This document shows, in pieces, positions 31,284 to 43,349 of a stretch of 64,000 nucleotides of DNA. Position 1 is the stretch's first letter. Every line of letters starts with the position of its first letter. Under the pieces are notes generated by a model, which was given only the letters and a program-made list of their open reading frames with translations, had not been told where the DNA came from and did not search any database. The translations under genes and the position numbers were made by a program. This DNA is from Dactylellina haptotyla (lineage: Eukaryota > Ascomycota > Orbiliomycetes > Orbiliales > Orbiliaceae): contig CM062380.1 of NCBI GenBank assembly GCA_031310005.1, positions 310,001-374,000 of the forward strand. The letters run 5' to 3'.

Positions 31284-32693
31284 ATGGCCGACGCAATGGA
31301 CGTCGACTCCGCCGCGGCCTCTGCGCCCAGAGTCCAGATCAACCTGTCCACCCGGGACCCGACCCTCTCCGTCCCGCTACAGTCCCTCCGCGTCCCCACA
31401 AACCTCAAGCGTTACGGCCTCTCCACCCTCGTGAACCATCTTCTTGAGTCCCCCAAGCCGATCCCCTTCGACTTCCTCGTCGACGGCCAATACCTGCGTA
31501 CCTCCATTGACGAGTACCTGACCCAAGCCGGTCTGAGCTCCGAGAAGCCTCTCGACGTCGAATACGTCCGCTCCCAGCTACCGCCAACCTACATTGGCAG
31601 CTTCGAACAAGATGACTGGATATCCTCGATCCATATCTCTTCTTCCTCCGCATCTCCATCAATCCTCACCGGCTCCTTCAATGGCTCGGCCCAGATCACC
31701 TCCCTCTCCGGCGACATCCTCGCCAGAACCGTCCCGATGCACACCCAGTCCGTCAAAGCCGTGACCTGGGTCTCCCGCCCTTCTTCCACTGAAGACAGAG
31801 AAGCAACCTTCCTCACAGCCAGCCTCGACCGCACAATAAACCTCTGGTCCTACACCCCTTCCTCGGACCCATCGTCGACAACAATCCCCATCGCCCCGCG
31901 AACATCCTACATCTCCCACAAATCCACCATAACCTCCCTCTCCCACTCCTCCTCGACCTCCCAATTCCTCTCCTCCTCCTCAGACCACACAATCGCCCTA
32001 TGGTCCACCGACTTCTCCCTCCTCCCCACAGTCCCTGCCCCCACCTCCACATCCTTCACCCGCAAACGCCGGCGCACCTCGAAACCCCCACCCACCGAAA
32101 AACGCGGCCCGCTCGCCGTCCTCTCCGCCCACACCGCCCCAGTCTCCCAGGTCATCCACGCCCAGGACCCCACAGCCGCATACTCTGTCTCCTGGGACAA
32201 ATCCATCATCACGCACGACCTCGTCACCGCCCAGGTAGTCGACACCCGCGTCACCCAGCATGCACTCCTCTCCATCGCCACCTTACCCTCTCTGAACCTC
32301 ATCGCGGCGGGCTCCGCCGCACGACACATCACCCTCCACGACCCTCGGGTCTCCTCGAGCACCGTGCAGAACGCAGTGTTGCGCGGACACACCAACGCTG
32401 TCGTGGGATTAGTCAAGAGTCCCGAGAGTGACTACGTCTTTGCCAGCGCCGGACACGACGGTTGCGTGCGAATCTGGGACGTGCGCAGTGTTTCCTCCGC
32501 GTCGGAGTCCGTCGAAAGAAGCGACAAGACGGGCGGCAGCCTCTTCGTTATCAAACGGGAGAGCGGCAGCGGGAAGGTATTCGGCGTGGATTGGAGTAAA
32601 GACGTCGGGTTGGTCAGTGTCGGTGAGGATAAGAAGATACAAATCAACCGAGGTGAGGGGATGGCGGAGGTGAATGTCCTCGAGCAGTCGTGA
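31284..32693 (+). CDS. ytm1: Ribosome biogenesis protein Ytm1 (WDR12 homologue)
   Basis: Single exon, 469 residues. Residues 16-90 are the NLE-type ubiquitin-like domain (VQINLSTRDPTLSVP, then LRVPTNLKRYGLSTLVNHLL), which in this family binds the MIDAS domain of the AAA ATPase Rea1/Midasin. The rest forms a seven-bladed WD40 propeller; repeats such as SASLDRTINLWSY, SSSSDHTIALWST and FASAGHDGCVRIWDVRS are visible. A Lys/Arg stretch (FTRKRRRTSKPP) in a propeller loop could be a nuclear signal. Ytm1 with Erb1 and Nop7 forms the complex needed for 60S subunit maturation in the nucleolus. The gene is markedly C-rich at third positions, unlike the neighbouring accessory genes, as expected for a well-expressed gene. 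Confidence 0.95.
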   Translation: MADAMDVDSAAASAPRVQINLSTRDPTLSVPLQSLRVPTNLKRYGLSTLVNHLLESPKPIPFDFLVDGQYLRTSIDEYLTQAGLSSEKPLDVEYVRSQLPPTYIGSFEQDDWISSIHISSSSASPSILTGSFNGSAQITSLSGDILARTVPMHTQSVKAVTWVSRPSSTEDREATFLTASLDRTINLWSYTPSSDPSSTTIPIAPRTSYISHKSTITSLSHSSSTSQFLSSSSDHTIALWSTDFSLLPTVPAPTSTSFTRKRRRTSKPPPTEKRGPLAVLSAHTAPVSQVIHAQDPTAAYSVSWDKSIITHDLVTAQVVDTRVTQHALLSIATLPSLNLIAAGSAARHITLHDPRVSSSTVQNAVLRGHTNAVVGLVKSPESDYVFASAGHDGCVRIWDVRSVSSASESVERSDKTGGSLFVIKRESGSGKVFGVDWSKDVGLVSVGEDKKIQINRGEGMAEVNVLEQS

Positions 32694-33171
32694 TGATGGG
32701 GAAAGTATAATGGTTGATAGGACTATAATAGTTTGGCTATGAGATTGATACTACTAATGATTCAATTATAATGATGTACAATAGTAAATTGGACTTGTGG
32801 CTGAGTAGATTCCATATGTGGTTGAGCAGATTTGTATATATATAGCGACTTGTTAAATGTAGACTTTTTGCCGTTTTTTGACCGTTATAATTATTAATTA
32901 TGTCATCAGGCATAACAAAAGTAAAAGTAGAAATTATAAAGTTAGGGAAGAACAATTTTATATAAATCAGAGGGAAGTTAGCTCGATTACTACTTGATTA
33001 CATCGACAATTAGTTTTGGAAAGCTTTTGAAAGATTTGACTTGCACATAGGAGGCAAATAAATAGTAAATACAGAAGACAAAAATTAGCTTGCTTCCAGA
33101 TTACCACACGTATGGCCTGGCAAAGGGCGAACAGAGCCTGCCTGCATGTGAGAAAGACTTACAGTGGCGTA
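32694..33171. other. Convergent 3' region, AT-rich
   Basis: 478 bp between the ends of ytm1 and the NACHT-ankyrin receptor gene. Nothing recognisable. Confidence 0.55.
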
Positions 33172-36100
33172 TTAAGACGCACCAGCCGACTTCAGCAGCT
33201 GCACTATTGTTTTGTACCTTGCCGCCCGCTTTGCAAATTTCAGGTCAGGCTCGAACAGGGAATTGGGCTTCATCTCCGCACGGCGAGTGGCAATACTTAG
33301 TGGTGTGCTGCCATCTTTATTCTCCACATTAATATCAGCACCACAGTCAAGTAACAGCTGCACTATCATCTCATACCCTCGATCAGCAGCCATCATCAGT
33401 ACTTTCGCCCCATTCTCCTTCTGAAAGTTGATGTCAGCGCCATGATTAAGCAGCAACTGAACTATTGCCTTGTTCTCTTTGCAAACGGCTTCCATCAGTA
33501 TTGTGTCACAAAACCCACTCCTCACGTCAACATCAGCACCACGTTCGAGCAATAGCTTTACCATTGCCTCATGTCCATACCTAACAGCCGCCATAAGCGC
33601 TGTGCTGGAATAACTCTGTGCATTGATATTGGCACCATGGTCGAGCAGAAACTGTACCATTGCCAGATTCCCCTTCCCAGCGGCTGCTGACAGCGCTGTA
33701 TCCCCGCTTCTGTCGAAGAACTCACTCGCATTAATGTCCGCGCCGTGCTCAAGTAGGAACAATACTATTGCTTCATCCCCCCTTGCACCAGCCGCTGCCA
33801 GCGCCTTGCCTCCATACGCGACATTCGTTTTGATGATGTCCTTGTTATGTTCAAGCAGTAGCCGCACCATCGTCTCATCTCTCTTGGCCACAGCCACCGC
33901 TAGCGCCGTGTCACCATCCAAAGTCCCGCCGATATCAGCACCACAGTCAAGCAGCAGCTGCACTATCGCTATATTCCCCCCTTGTGCAGCCGCTACCAGC
34001 AGTGCGCCATCGTTGAAGTCAGCACCGTGCTGGAGCAGCAGCCGTACCATTGCCTCGTCCCTCCTCTTAACAGCCGCTACCAGCGCCGTCTTACTTCCAA
34101 ACGGTCCCTCTGCGTTGACGTCAGCACCGTGCTGGAGTAGCAGCCGCACCGTTGCCTCGCCCCCCTTCCCCACAGCCGCTACTAGCGCTGTTTTACCATA
34201 CAAGGTCCCTTTTATATCAGCACCACAGTCAAGCAGCTGCTGCACTATCGCTGTATTTCCCCCCTCTGCAGCCATTACCAGCGTTGCGCCGTTGAAGTCG
34301 GCGCCGTGCTGGAGCAGCAGCCGTACCATTGCCTCGTCCCTCCTCTTAACAGCCGCTACCAGCGCCGTCTTACTGCCAAAAGGTCCCTCTGCGTTGACGT
34401 CAGCACCGTGCTGGAGCAGCAGCTGCACTATCGCTGTATTTCCCCCTTCTGCAGCCGCTACCAGATTTTCGCCGTTGAAGTCGGCACCGTGCTGGAGCAG
34501 CAGCCGTACCATTGCCTCGTCCCTCCACTTAACAGCCGCTACCAGTGCCGTCTTACTGCCAAAAGGCCCCTCTGCGTTGACGTCAGCACCATGCTGGAGC
34601 AACAGCCGCACCACCGCCTCATGCCCGCTCGCAACTGCGTACCAAAGCGCTGTCCGTTCATGGCTATCCTTAAGATCTAAATTATGCCCACTATCGAGTA
34701 AGGCTATTATCGTATCCCTCAGTCCAAAGTACGCCGCAACAGTTAAGCTTGCCATATATTCTGGTTCTAATTGCGAATATTGGGAGGTGTTTCTAGCTAA
34801 TAGAGCTTGGCTAGAGGCGGCCACCTTCCCGTTACTCTTGAGTAATCTTAGAACAGACGGTTCCATCTCTATTGAAGCTGCACGAACATGATGTCCCCAA
34901 TTACATGCCGCATAGTCGTAGAGTGGATTCAACCGTAGCCGTGTGTCGAGGTCATAAATTTCGAGCGGGCCGCGCTCGAAAGCATCAAAGGATAAATAGG
35001 TAATGCATGTCTTTGCGATATCAACCTGAGCTTTGGAGAACCAAAAAGTCCAGGTCCGCGTAAAGTATTCCTGTGTTGTGAAGTGGACCAACCGGACGAT
35101 ATCGCTCTCCTTGTCAACCGTAACTAGTCCGGCACAGACGGAGACCATATCATCAATTTCTCGAAGATTATTTTTGTGAAGCTCGGTATCTCCAATCTCT
35201 ACAGCGAGGGCATGTTGGAGCTCTTCAATGGTCAGCTGCCGTTTTGCGCAAGTGACCCATGATAGGATGTTTATTGCAAGCAGTCGAAAGCCTGCCATCT
35301 GACCATTTATTCGCTCCATTGCTTGTTCATATGCTTTCTCCAAAACACGGCGTTTGTTATCTTCTCCTAGGCTTGATTTACTTTGCTTTGTGAGTTGCTC
35401 TAACGCAGAGTTTATTTCCCTTTCTGACGTCTTGTCTTTAAGGGAGTCGAAATAAAGCTGCGCGAGGAGGAACCTGGACAAAAGTTAGCAGAGAGATCAT
35501 AGGATCTTTAGGGATAGGTACGGCTCTGACATTCCCTCCACGGCACTCGCAATCACAGTTTTGATATTTTCTTGTACGTCTGGCCTCTTGTGAATAAATT
35601 TTGGGAGATCCAGTATGTGGCGATCAACATATTTGCGTACATCTTCGTCCCTGGCTGATACCTCTTGTTTAGAGTATTTTTTAAACTGTTCTTGGATATC
35701 TAGAATGGGCCGTGACGTTGCAAAGAAATTTGTTACAGTCTTGGATTGGAGAGCGAAAATATACGATAAAAGTTCTGATCGGCAGCGATTATCCTCTTGA
35801 CATTCGTCAAGCGCGTCGACGACGATGAAGACTTTCGAGTAACTGGCTGCCACGGACTGAAGAACGTTTGAGATCTCGTCTGCTTGTGGCCTCGTTTTAT
35901 TTTTCTGGTGTAGTTTATAAAGATCTTCCACACTCTTTGGGATAGTAGACCGACCCCGAGCTAGCTGTTTCAGCAGACTGGCTAGCAAGGTTTCAATCTT
36001 CTGCTCATCTCTCTGCTTATATTGGCAGTAAATATACGCAATGCCCACTGTTGGATCGTTCAGAAACCTTGTAAGGAGGTCGTCGACTACAATCGTTGTA

Positions 36101-37718
36101 AGCATTGTTTTACCTGATCCTGGAATGCCTGGGCAGAATAATGTGTGCTTATCAGAGTCCAGCCAAGTCTGGTACTCTCCAGAGTCTACAAGCCATTGTC
36201 CTGTTCCTGTTACCCGTCTCTTAAGGAAGTCGCTATGTTGAGGGCCGTATTCGATGGGTGTCAGCCAGTTAAGAATAGCCTCGTTCTCCTGGTTATGTTG
36301 AACGCGAACAAGTTCGCTCACGCCTTGCTGGACGCCTACCAATAATTTTTCAAATAATTAATAATTATATACCTGATAACTCCATGACCTTAGTACTAAC
36401 CAGATAGGATTTCACTGATCCTTTTCTCGGCTTTAACCTTGTCTGGAGGTATTCGGTAGAGAAGATCTCTAGCATAGGCAGCTGCCGCCATCGCTGCATA
36501 GCCCTGCCATTGCTTGTTCTTATGGGAGTCCGAGTAGTCGCATATACCGCGAATGACTAAACAGGGGAAATGGTTCATCAACCCTGCGGCTTCCATTTCA
36601 AAACACAGAACATCATTTTGCTCCGCAAATTTATCCCGGATTGAAGCGTCCTTCATCAACTGGTTGGCGGAGGCAATTAAGCCGTAATGAATTGCCGGGT
36701 CATCGTCGTCTTTAGAACGATTGGGCCGCTGTATCAAATTTGACGATTCATAAGCACAAAATTCTGCGCAACCTCTCGAGTCATGAGTAACTTCGGTTTT
36801 AAATAGCCTATCGGTCTTCAGTTCTGGTCGCCTGTATTTTAGTCGTAACTTTGAGTTCTTCTCAAGGACGGCGTTGATGTTCGCTTCAAGCTGATGGCCT
36901 TTCCTCTCATACTGAGCCCGGATCCCCGACAACGCCGTCCTCAGACTTATTGGGGGTTGGTTTAGAAATCCTGTACATCGAAAAGCTTGATCTTGTATTG
37001 TTTTACCAAAGTCGTACTGAAACACCCCACCCTTGCCATCACGAGGCGCACTAACCACAATATCGCCAAGACGAATATCGTGCTCCGAACTTGGTGCACC
37101 ACCACCAATGCCGACCATCAGCCCTATCCTGACATTGGGGAAGCTGTGCAGCATGTTTGTGGCTACCATGGCCGCAGAAGACGTTCCGTATTCTCCATCA
37201 GGCAACACAGCGATAACGACGTTATGGCCCCCTAGCGTACCCAACATGTAGTCGTTGGTGTCATTTGTTGATACAGACACTGGTTGCCCGTGCTCCTCGT
37301 CGAGAAATTCTTGTGCGGCAACATACTCTGTGCTTATGGCGCAAATCCAGCCAACGGTGTAGTCCGTATTGTCCATGTTTCGTTTAGGGGTGTCGGCCGC
37401 TAGCGTCTTAACATCCTCGCACTCTCGACTGCTCTTCTCATGACTATGCAGGGCATCTGAAGCCTCCCCACCCAGGTCTCCTATAATCGCCACTTCAGCT
37501 TCTGCGGTATTGTCAACTTTGTGACGCGAAGTGCCGGCTCCTAGGTCCACAGTGTTGACGGCTCCTTCCTCCGGGCGGCTCGGGATACTCGGATTCAGTC
37601 TCAACCATAGTAGATACGTAGATGCAAGGAGAAGCGCGGTGGTAAAAATATTCCATACAACACTGGGCGACCAGGCAAATTCCCCTGGGAGGATCCCTGA
37701 AAGTGTGAACAGAGACAT
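33172..37718 (-). CDS. PNP-NACHT-ankyrin NLR-like (STAND) receptor
   Basis: Three exons on the minus strand: 37718-36401, 36335-35531 and 35473-33172; junctions restore [13 protein letters not shown] and [11 protein letters not shown]. About 1474 residues from the ATG at 37718. A hydrophobic helix ([20 protein letters not shown]) lies at residues 21-40. The nucleoside-phosphorylase-like domain runs from about 119 ([17 protein letters not shown], then [13 protein letters not shown]) to about 430. The NACHT NTPase has Walker [11 protein letters not shown] (about 509-518) and Walker [12 protein letters not shown]. From about 948 to the end lie about 16 ankyrin repeats, several almost identical. 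The layout is that of fungal NLR-like receptors linked to non-self recognition. A second ATG at 37376 has the better context (AACATGG) and would omit the hydrophobic helix; the open frame also extends upstream to 37982. The frame is intact throughout, so it is probably functional. Confidence 0.9.
34015..34640 (-). repeat. Near-identical ankyrin-repeat units inside the receptor gene
   Basis: A unit of about 120 bp recurs at about 34017-34138, 34296-34420 and 34478-34600, differing at only a few bases. It encodes paired repeats of the type [15 protein letters not shown] followed by [17 protein letters not shown]. The other ankyrin units in the gene are much more diverged, so this block was copied or homogenised recently. 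Confidence 0.85.
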
Positions 37719-39439
37719 TGGGTGTCGCACAGCGGACTGCTCAACCTTGTGTTGTACCAGGCGATGTCGCCTGGCAGGTTGAGTCTTGGACCGAGTCTTT
37801 TCAAGCGGTTGCTGGAATCTCTGCTTATCAGCGCGCTCGCTGGAGTGGCGTTCAGTGGTCCAGAGAGTAAAACTTGATTGATTTCGAGGAAAAATGAAGT
37901 CGAAAAGTTCAGCCGTATGCGAGGTGGTTTGGCATATAAGTATGACGAGGCTGGACGGTGGCTCCTGCTTCCCCGCCCACATCGCTTCGCCATCACCAAA
38001 GCTGCTATGGCGAAGAAAGAAGAGAGGGAGAAGAAGGAAGTCGCACTGGATCCATGGAACCGATTGGTGTTTATAACTGTATTGTACGCGAAGCAGGTCT
38101 GGTTATAAGACCATTTTTCCATAAGGGAAGTCTGTTCGTGTATGAGCTCTTTTATTGTAGCCAGTTCTATTATGTAGAACTATTGCGCACCAGTTTACTA
38201 TTGTGTGGGAAGGTAATATACTTGACTTACCTGTTTATATAGAACTTTTTTTTAATTTTCATCGAAAGGGAAAAAGGGAGTACGATATTTGGGCATTTAG
38301 AGCAAGCGACGTTTCCTATATGAAGATACTTTTTGGGTAGAATTATATAATATCTAGTCACCGTATTATCTTTACAAACCAAGTACATCATCAAATTTTG
38401 AGATCCAGAACCGTGTAATAGAATAATATTAGGAAAGACCAAGTGGGTTTGGATTATATAGATCTGTAAAAATGCTAACGCTTTCAAGAGACAAAGAACA
38501 AGAATGAGATGAAAATAAAATCAAAAAGTGAAAGGAAAACGCATGAAGCTATGCAAATTAAAAATAAAAAGTATTAAAGTACGCACAGAGTATCCTCTAA
38601 AGGGTGGCCGCGGGAGGAAAGCATCATACAATAAAGAGGATGGATGGATAGCATGTAAGGAGAGGTAGGTTTGCGGTTTAAAAATTGTGTGTGAATTTGC
38701 TTTAATGTGGCAAAAAGAAGGAAATGTGCAGGAGGATAAAACGAGTTCGACGCTATGGATTCTAGGACTTCGAGAAGAAAAAGGAAGATAAGAAAATGTC
38801 GAGATGGAAGATTAAAAAAACCCGGAAGAGTGAGATGAGACGGAACCCAGACATATACATGATTTTGGCTTTGAGAGTGTCAAAAAGAAGGAGTGTAAGA
38901 AGATATATATTAAAAAAGAGGAAAAGGGAAAAAACCGAAAGCTTGCAAAAATTACAAAAATAGAGAGAAAAAAAAGCCCAACCCTTCCTTCCTCCTTTCA
39001 GCTCCTATCTTCCTTTTTTGCCCTATTTCTCCCCCGCGATCCTCCCCATTAAAGATATATACCCCGGCTTCGACTTCGGTGCTTGCTGACTGGCTGGCTG
39101 ACTGCGAATGAACTTTGAAACTTTTTTTACCCCTCTGCGAAGATGCATGATGCCGTGGTGTTTTTCGGTATGCTTTGTGAACGCTACAGTGTTGAAGAGG
39201 CTATTTTGGCACTGATATCGAATGCTGCAAGCAAAAAAAAAAAAAAAAGGAGGAAAAGGAACGAAGAAAATGATGAAATGATGAAATGCGAAAAATGTAC
39301 AGAAAGAAGACCATGTGTACGTGAAAGGATTAATGCCATGAAAGTCGTATGAAGTGTATAGATATATATAGTTGCGAAGTCGTTGGTAAGGGATCCCGGC
39401 CAATTCCACGCCCAGAAAGAAAATAGCGAAAGTTCTTCT
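37719..39439. other. Intergenic region, no gene seen
   Basis: 1.7 kb. Left end is the receptor promoter; the in-frame extension to 37982 is possible 5' coding sequence. 38480-39000 is purine-rich on the plus strand. No domain-bearing frame. Confidence 0.5.
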
Positions 39440-42400
39440 TTAGTTGCTACCAAAGTTGAGGACGCTTCGAATTCCACCTTCCTTCTTCTTCCTCCAGGAC
39501 TCCTTCTTCTCTTTCTTCTTTTTGTCCATCTCTGCCCAACCGTCCTCGTCGTCGCTGTCGTCTTTTACTGCCTGGCTCTTAAGACCCGAGGGTGGAGCAG
39601 CCGAAACTAATGTTCCTGTTCTGCCGCCACCTGCGCTGCTACCACCGGAGCCACCTTGGTAGGTCACGGGCCGGTATCGGGAAGGTTGGCCAATGTTGCT
39701 CCTTTCGCTTGGTGCGATGGATGGCGTGTATCCAGGCTGCAAGAAATTCGGTAGCGTGCTCGACCTATTGTGACCGTACATCGACCCGGCGTACCCAGGG
39801 CTCAATCCCGCACCAGGTTGCTGGGGACTCATCATCCCGGGACCTGGCTGAATTTGAGGGATAGAACCTGTATCCACCATGCTCATGGCTCGTTGTCCGG
39901 ACATCATCATGTTTGGCATGAGATTGTTGCCGCCCATCATCATCATCGGATTCATGCCCGGGGGCATCATAGGCATCCCACCCATAGACATCATTTGCTG
40001 CGTTTGTTGGTTTTGATTCATCTGCGACATTTGCTGCATCCATTGCATTTGAATCTGCATCATCTGAGTCATCTGGTTGGCCATCTGTAATTGAACGGTT
40101 TCGTTCGCGGAAGGCATTGGGGGAGCTCCCATTCCGCCGGCGAGGAAAGAACCCGGTGGGGGCGGCGCATCGCTGTAGAATGGAGCATGTTGAGAACCAC
40201 CTCGGCGGGCTGCCCGTTGTTCTTCGTCGCGGACAATGTTGCCGATCAAACCGCTTGGGTAACGCTGCTGAGGACCGGGTCGGGGTTGCGGCTGCGATGG
40301 AATGTATTGGGATTCGCGCTGGCTACCATGTAGCGACGGTGCCATGGATACCCGATTCGCCTGGTTAACAAGACTGGCGCCAAAGTATGGGTCGGCAGGC
40401 AAGTGTCTGGCGAAAGGTGGTAAGCTTCCTCCGGCGCCATTATCGGTGAATTGAGTAGTTCCAGAGACGGATCGAAGGTTGGGAGAAGAGTTGGAGTTCG
40501 AAAGTCGGGTAGGTGGTCTGCCGGATTGTTTGCTGGGGAAACCATGCGCCATCAAAATTCCCAAAGGAACCTCCTCATCCTCTCCATCCGATTTGTCGCC
40601 AACGGAGCTGGGAGAAGAGATGCTGAGATGAGGCATACCAACGGAAAGAGAGAGCATCGGGGTGCTGTTCGAGGCAGCTCTGTTTGTCATTCCGAGGTTT
40701 GTCGTGTCGGTTCCGTGCGATCCGGTGATCTTCATCATCTGCTGTCGGTAGACAGACAGATGGGCATCCTGCTTGGCACGCTGTTTCGCCTGCTGCTTGT
40801 GCTTCTCAATTTCGTCTTCACCATCCGACACATCGCTATCCGAATCACTGTCGTCTTTCTTTCCATTTCGCACCTGATACTGTCGTTCTTCCTCCTGTTG
40901 GGCTTTGTATCGTTCAAACTGCGCTTTTGTGAAAACCTTCCTGGGCTGATTAGCACGGTGCGTCTCACCTGCCTCGAAGGAGGAGGCGATGGCAGCGTCC
41001 CGAGCCAGTGTGGTAGTCAGAAAGTCATCCGACTCGGCTCTCACCGGTTTTGAGGGCCTGGGTTTCGGTGTCGAAGCATCAGAGCCACTATCAGAAAATA
41101 GCGTGCTTTGTGGCAGCGTAACTGGGGCGGTTTTGACACGAGGAAGTTGGGGCGGTGACGATAGCGTTATGGTGGTGGTTGGGATAGGTGGCGAGGGTAA
41201 TGGGCTTTCGGTCTCAGTTGAGCGCCGTTCTACGCTTTGACGCGGTGCTACCTCCTTTCGCTTCACGGTTGATGCCGGCGAAGTCCTAGTCTCCTCTTGG
41301 CCACTTGTTGGCCTCTTACCCTGCATAGCGCGTTTCAAACCGCCCTCTTTGCTTGCTGGCCTTGGAGCCCGTCCCGTTTGCGGAGGTGTAGCGAGAGAAT
41401 CCATTGACTCTGTTTTTGCAGGGAAGGTAGAAGCCGGTGTGAGAGTTCTGTTGTGACGCGGCTGATAGGTCTCTTGCTTTGGAGGTGGCGCAGGTGGACC
41501 CGGAGAAGGCGATTTCTCACCAGCTATCAGAGAGTCCTCCTCTGAATGTTGCCGCGATTCCCACGGGTACATTCCATCCTTGGCTGACGGTGAAGGTCGG
41601 CCGTTACCAATGCTAGGACTAGGTAGCGATGGCGAGCCTGTCCGTTGCTCTCCATATCTAGGGCTAATTGGGGACGGGTAGATGTCGTCGTCGTCACCGT
41701 GTATTCTCGAATCCATTTTCCTTCTCGTCTGAGGTGGTGGAGGTCCAACAGATTTCGGTGGCGGGATAGGGGGTACAGGGTCCATCGGGGCGCCCTTCTA
41801 CGATTGTCGTGTCAGTACACGTCTACCTAGGTTCAAAACACGCGCGAGGGAGCGAACTCACTGTTGGAACAAACAGACTTGTAGCAGCTTTCGGTCCTAC
41901 CGAATCCAGCAACCCAACTGTCGACATTCGCTTTCCATCCGAAGTAAACTTGAACATATCCTCACCAAACAATGGTTCGGAATCTAAGCTTGTTTCCAAC
42001 CTGGGGGGTTCTGCCAATTTAAAGCCGCCAGGAGGCTTTGACATTGGTCCAGATTTGGAGTTCACCCATCCCCCCCTTGCAACAGGCCCAGCATTGCTGC
42101 TATAGGTCATCGGTTCCTTCCCGCCTATGCTGTCGGCGAAGCCCGGTCGATAGTGGTCCTCCGTAGAAGGAGGGGTGCGAGGGATATCAGCAGATGAGGG
42201 TAATGTTGAGCTCGACGACTGTCTATCCGAAGCATAATAGCCCGTCCCCGAGCTACCACCACTGTTGCTGTTGCTCCTACTGGCCGAGGAGGAGGCTGTT
42301 GAGTCCCCGTACTTTAAATGCGAGGAATAGTTCTGCTGGCCGTACTGTTGTTGATGATGCGGGTACTGTTGATAATGGTTTCTGACCTGAGGCGGTGGCG

Positions 42401-42536
42401 GCCGTTCAATTTCGTCGAAACTGAATTGACTATTACCGCGAGGGGCGCCGGGGGATTCGGGTTCGGCGGCTTGGTAATTAGTGTCTAAAGAATTACCAAC
42501 GGACTTGCGACGGAATCGAGGAAGTTTGATAGGCAT
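39440..42536 (-). CDS. Large low-complexity fungal protein of unknown function
   Basis: Two exons on the minus strand, 42536-41862 and 41794-39440, phase-0 junction (CCAACA/GTGAGT and GAAG/GGCGCC). About 1009 residues. Start chosen at MPIKLPRFRRKS, a basic N-terminus. The protein is largely disordered: Ser/Pro/Gln-rich regions with many PPP runs (PVPPIPPPKSVGPPPPQTRR) that could bind SH3 or profilin, a helical charged segment (RKVFTKAQFERYKAQQEEER), and a Met/Gln-rich segment near residues 790-860 (QMTQMMQIQMQWMQQMSQ). A conserved-looking C-terminus, EDGWAEMDKKKKEKKESWRK, closes it. I do not recognise the family by domain. A scaffold role at the cortex or in RNA granules would be speculation. 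Confidence 0.75.
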
Positions 42537-43291
42537 ATGGTAGGTTGGAGAATGATTACCCCTGATTCGGGAAGTTTTTATATAAGGGTGGAAGAGAATG
42601 TGCCGGCAAGGCAATCAAGGAGAAATTTCGGATGTGCGAGTTCGTAACTTCGTTCCGATGTTTGAGTGTTCCTTGGTGAGGTATCTTGGATATCAAGACC
42701 AGGGAGGAGGAGGAGGAGGGTGAGGTATGTGTGTGGTTGTGGTCGTGGTGGATTAGGTAACAAATATCCCACGCTCAAAACGAGTGCAACATCGAATGGC
42801 TGTTTTTTTTTATATATATCCAAAAAACAAACGGGATCTAGAAAAGAAAAAAAGAACAAATGTCGTAACTACTGGGTGTCTAATCGCGAAGGAGGGACTG
42901 GGCGAGTCCGGCGAGAGACACAATCGAGCCGAGAACCGATTGCGACGACGGGGATGGTGGTGAGGACGAGAGGTCTACGAGTAGTTGCGGTGCAGTGTAC
43001 GCCTCCTGAAAGGATATTAGACCATGGTTAGCATGTGTTCTTCCACCCCAACGATTCCGAAATATTCCGAGGCGTGCAAGTGGGCCAAAGGACGCGCGAG
43101 GATGTTGAGCAGAATGGAGAGGAGATGAATGATGATGAAATATGTTGGAACGTTGACGGGGTGGAGTTATATGAGGGCGGTGTAATGGGGAGTTAATCAA
43201 TGGGGGCAAGTGCGGTGCGGTGAGGAATGAAATGGGGGATGGGGCCGTGTTACTTTTGGCAACAAGCTGCGAAATATGCAACCAAAAATAT

Positions 43292-43349
43292 CGAACGAAA
43301 CGAACGAAACGAACGAAACGAACGAATGACCGAATGAATGAATGAATGG
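43292..43349. repeat. GAAC/GAAT-type microsatellite
   Basis: Tandem units of CGAACGAAA followed by GAATGAATGAATG, about 58 bp, in the 5' region of the 1009-residue gene. Confidence 0.85.

Noticed and set aside
31907-32416. 169-residue minus-strand frame inside ytm1
   Set aside because: Shadow of the C-rich WD40 coding sequence.
33623-34891. 422-residue plus-strand frame opposite the ankyrin region
   Set aside because: It is the mirror of the repetitive ankyrin codons; the minus strand has the clear domain content.
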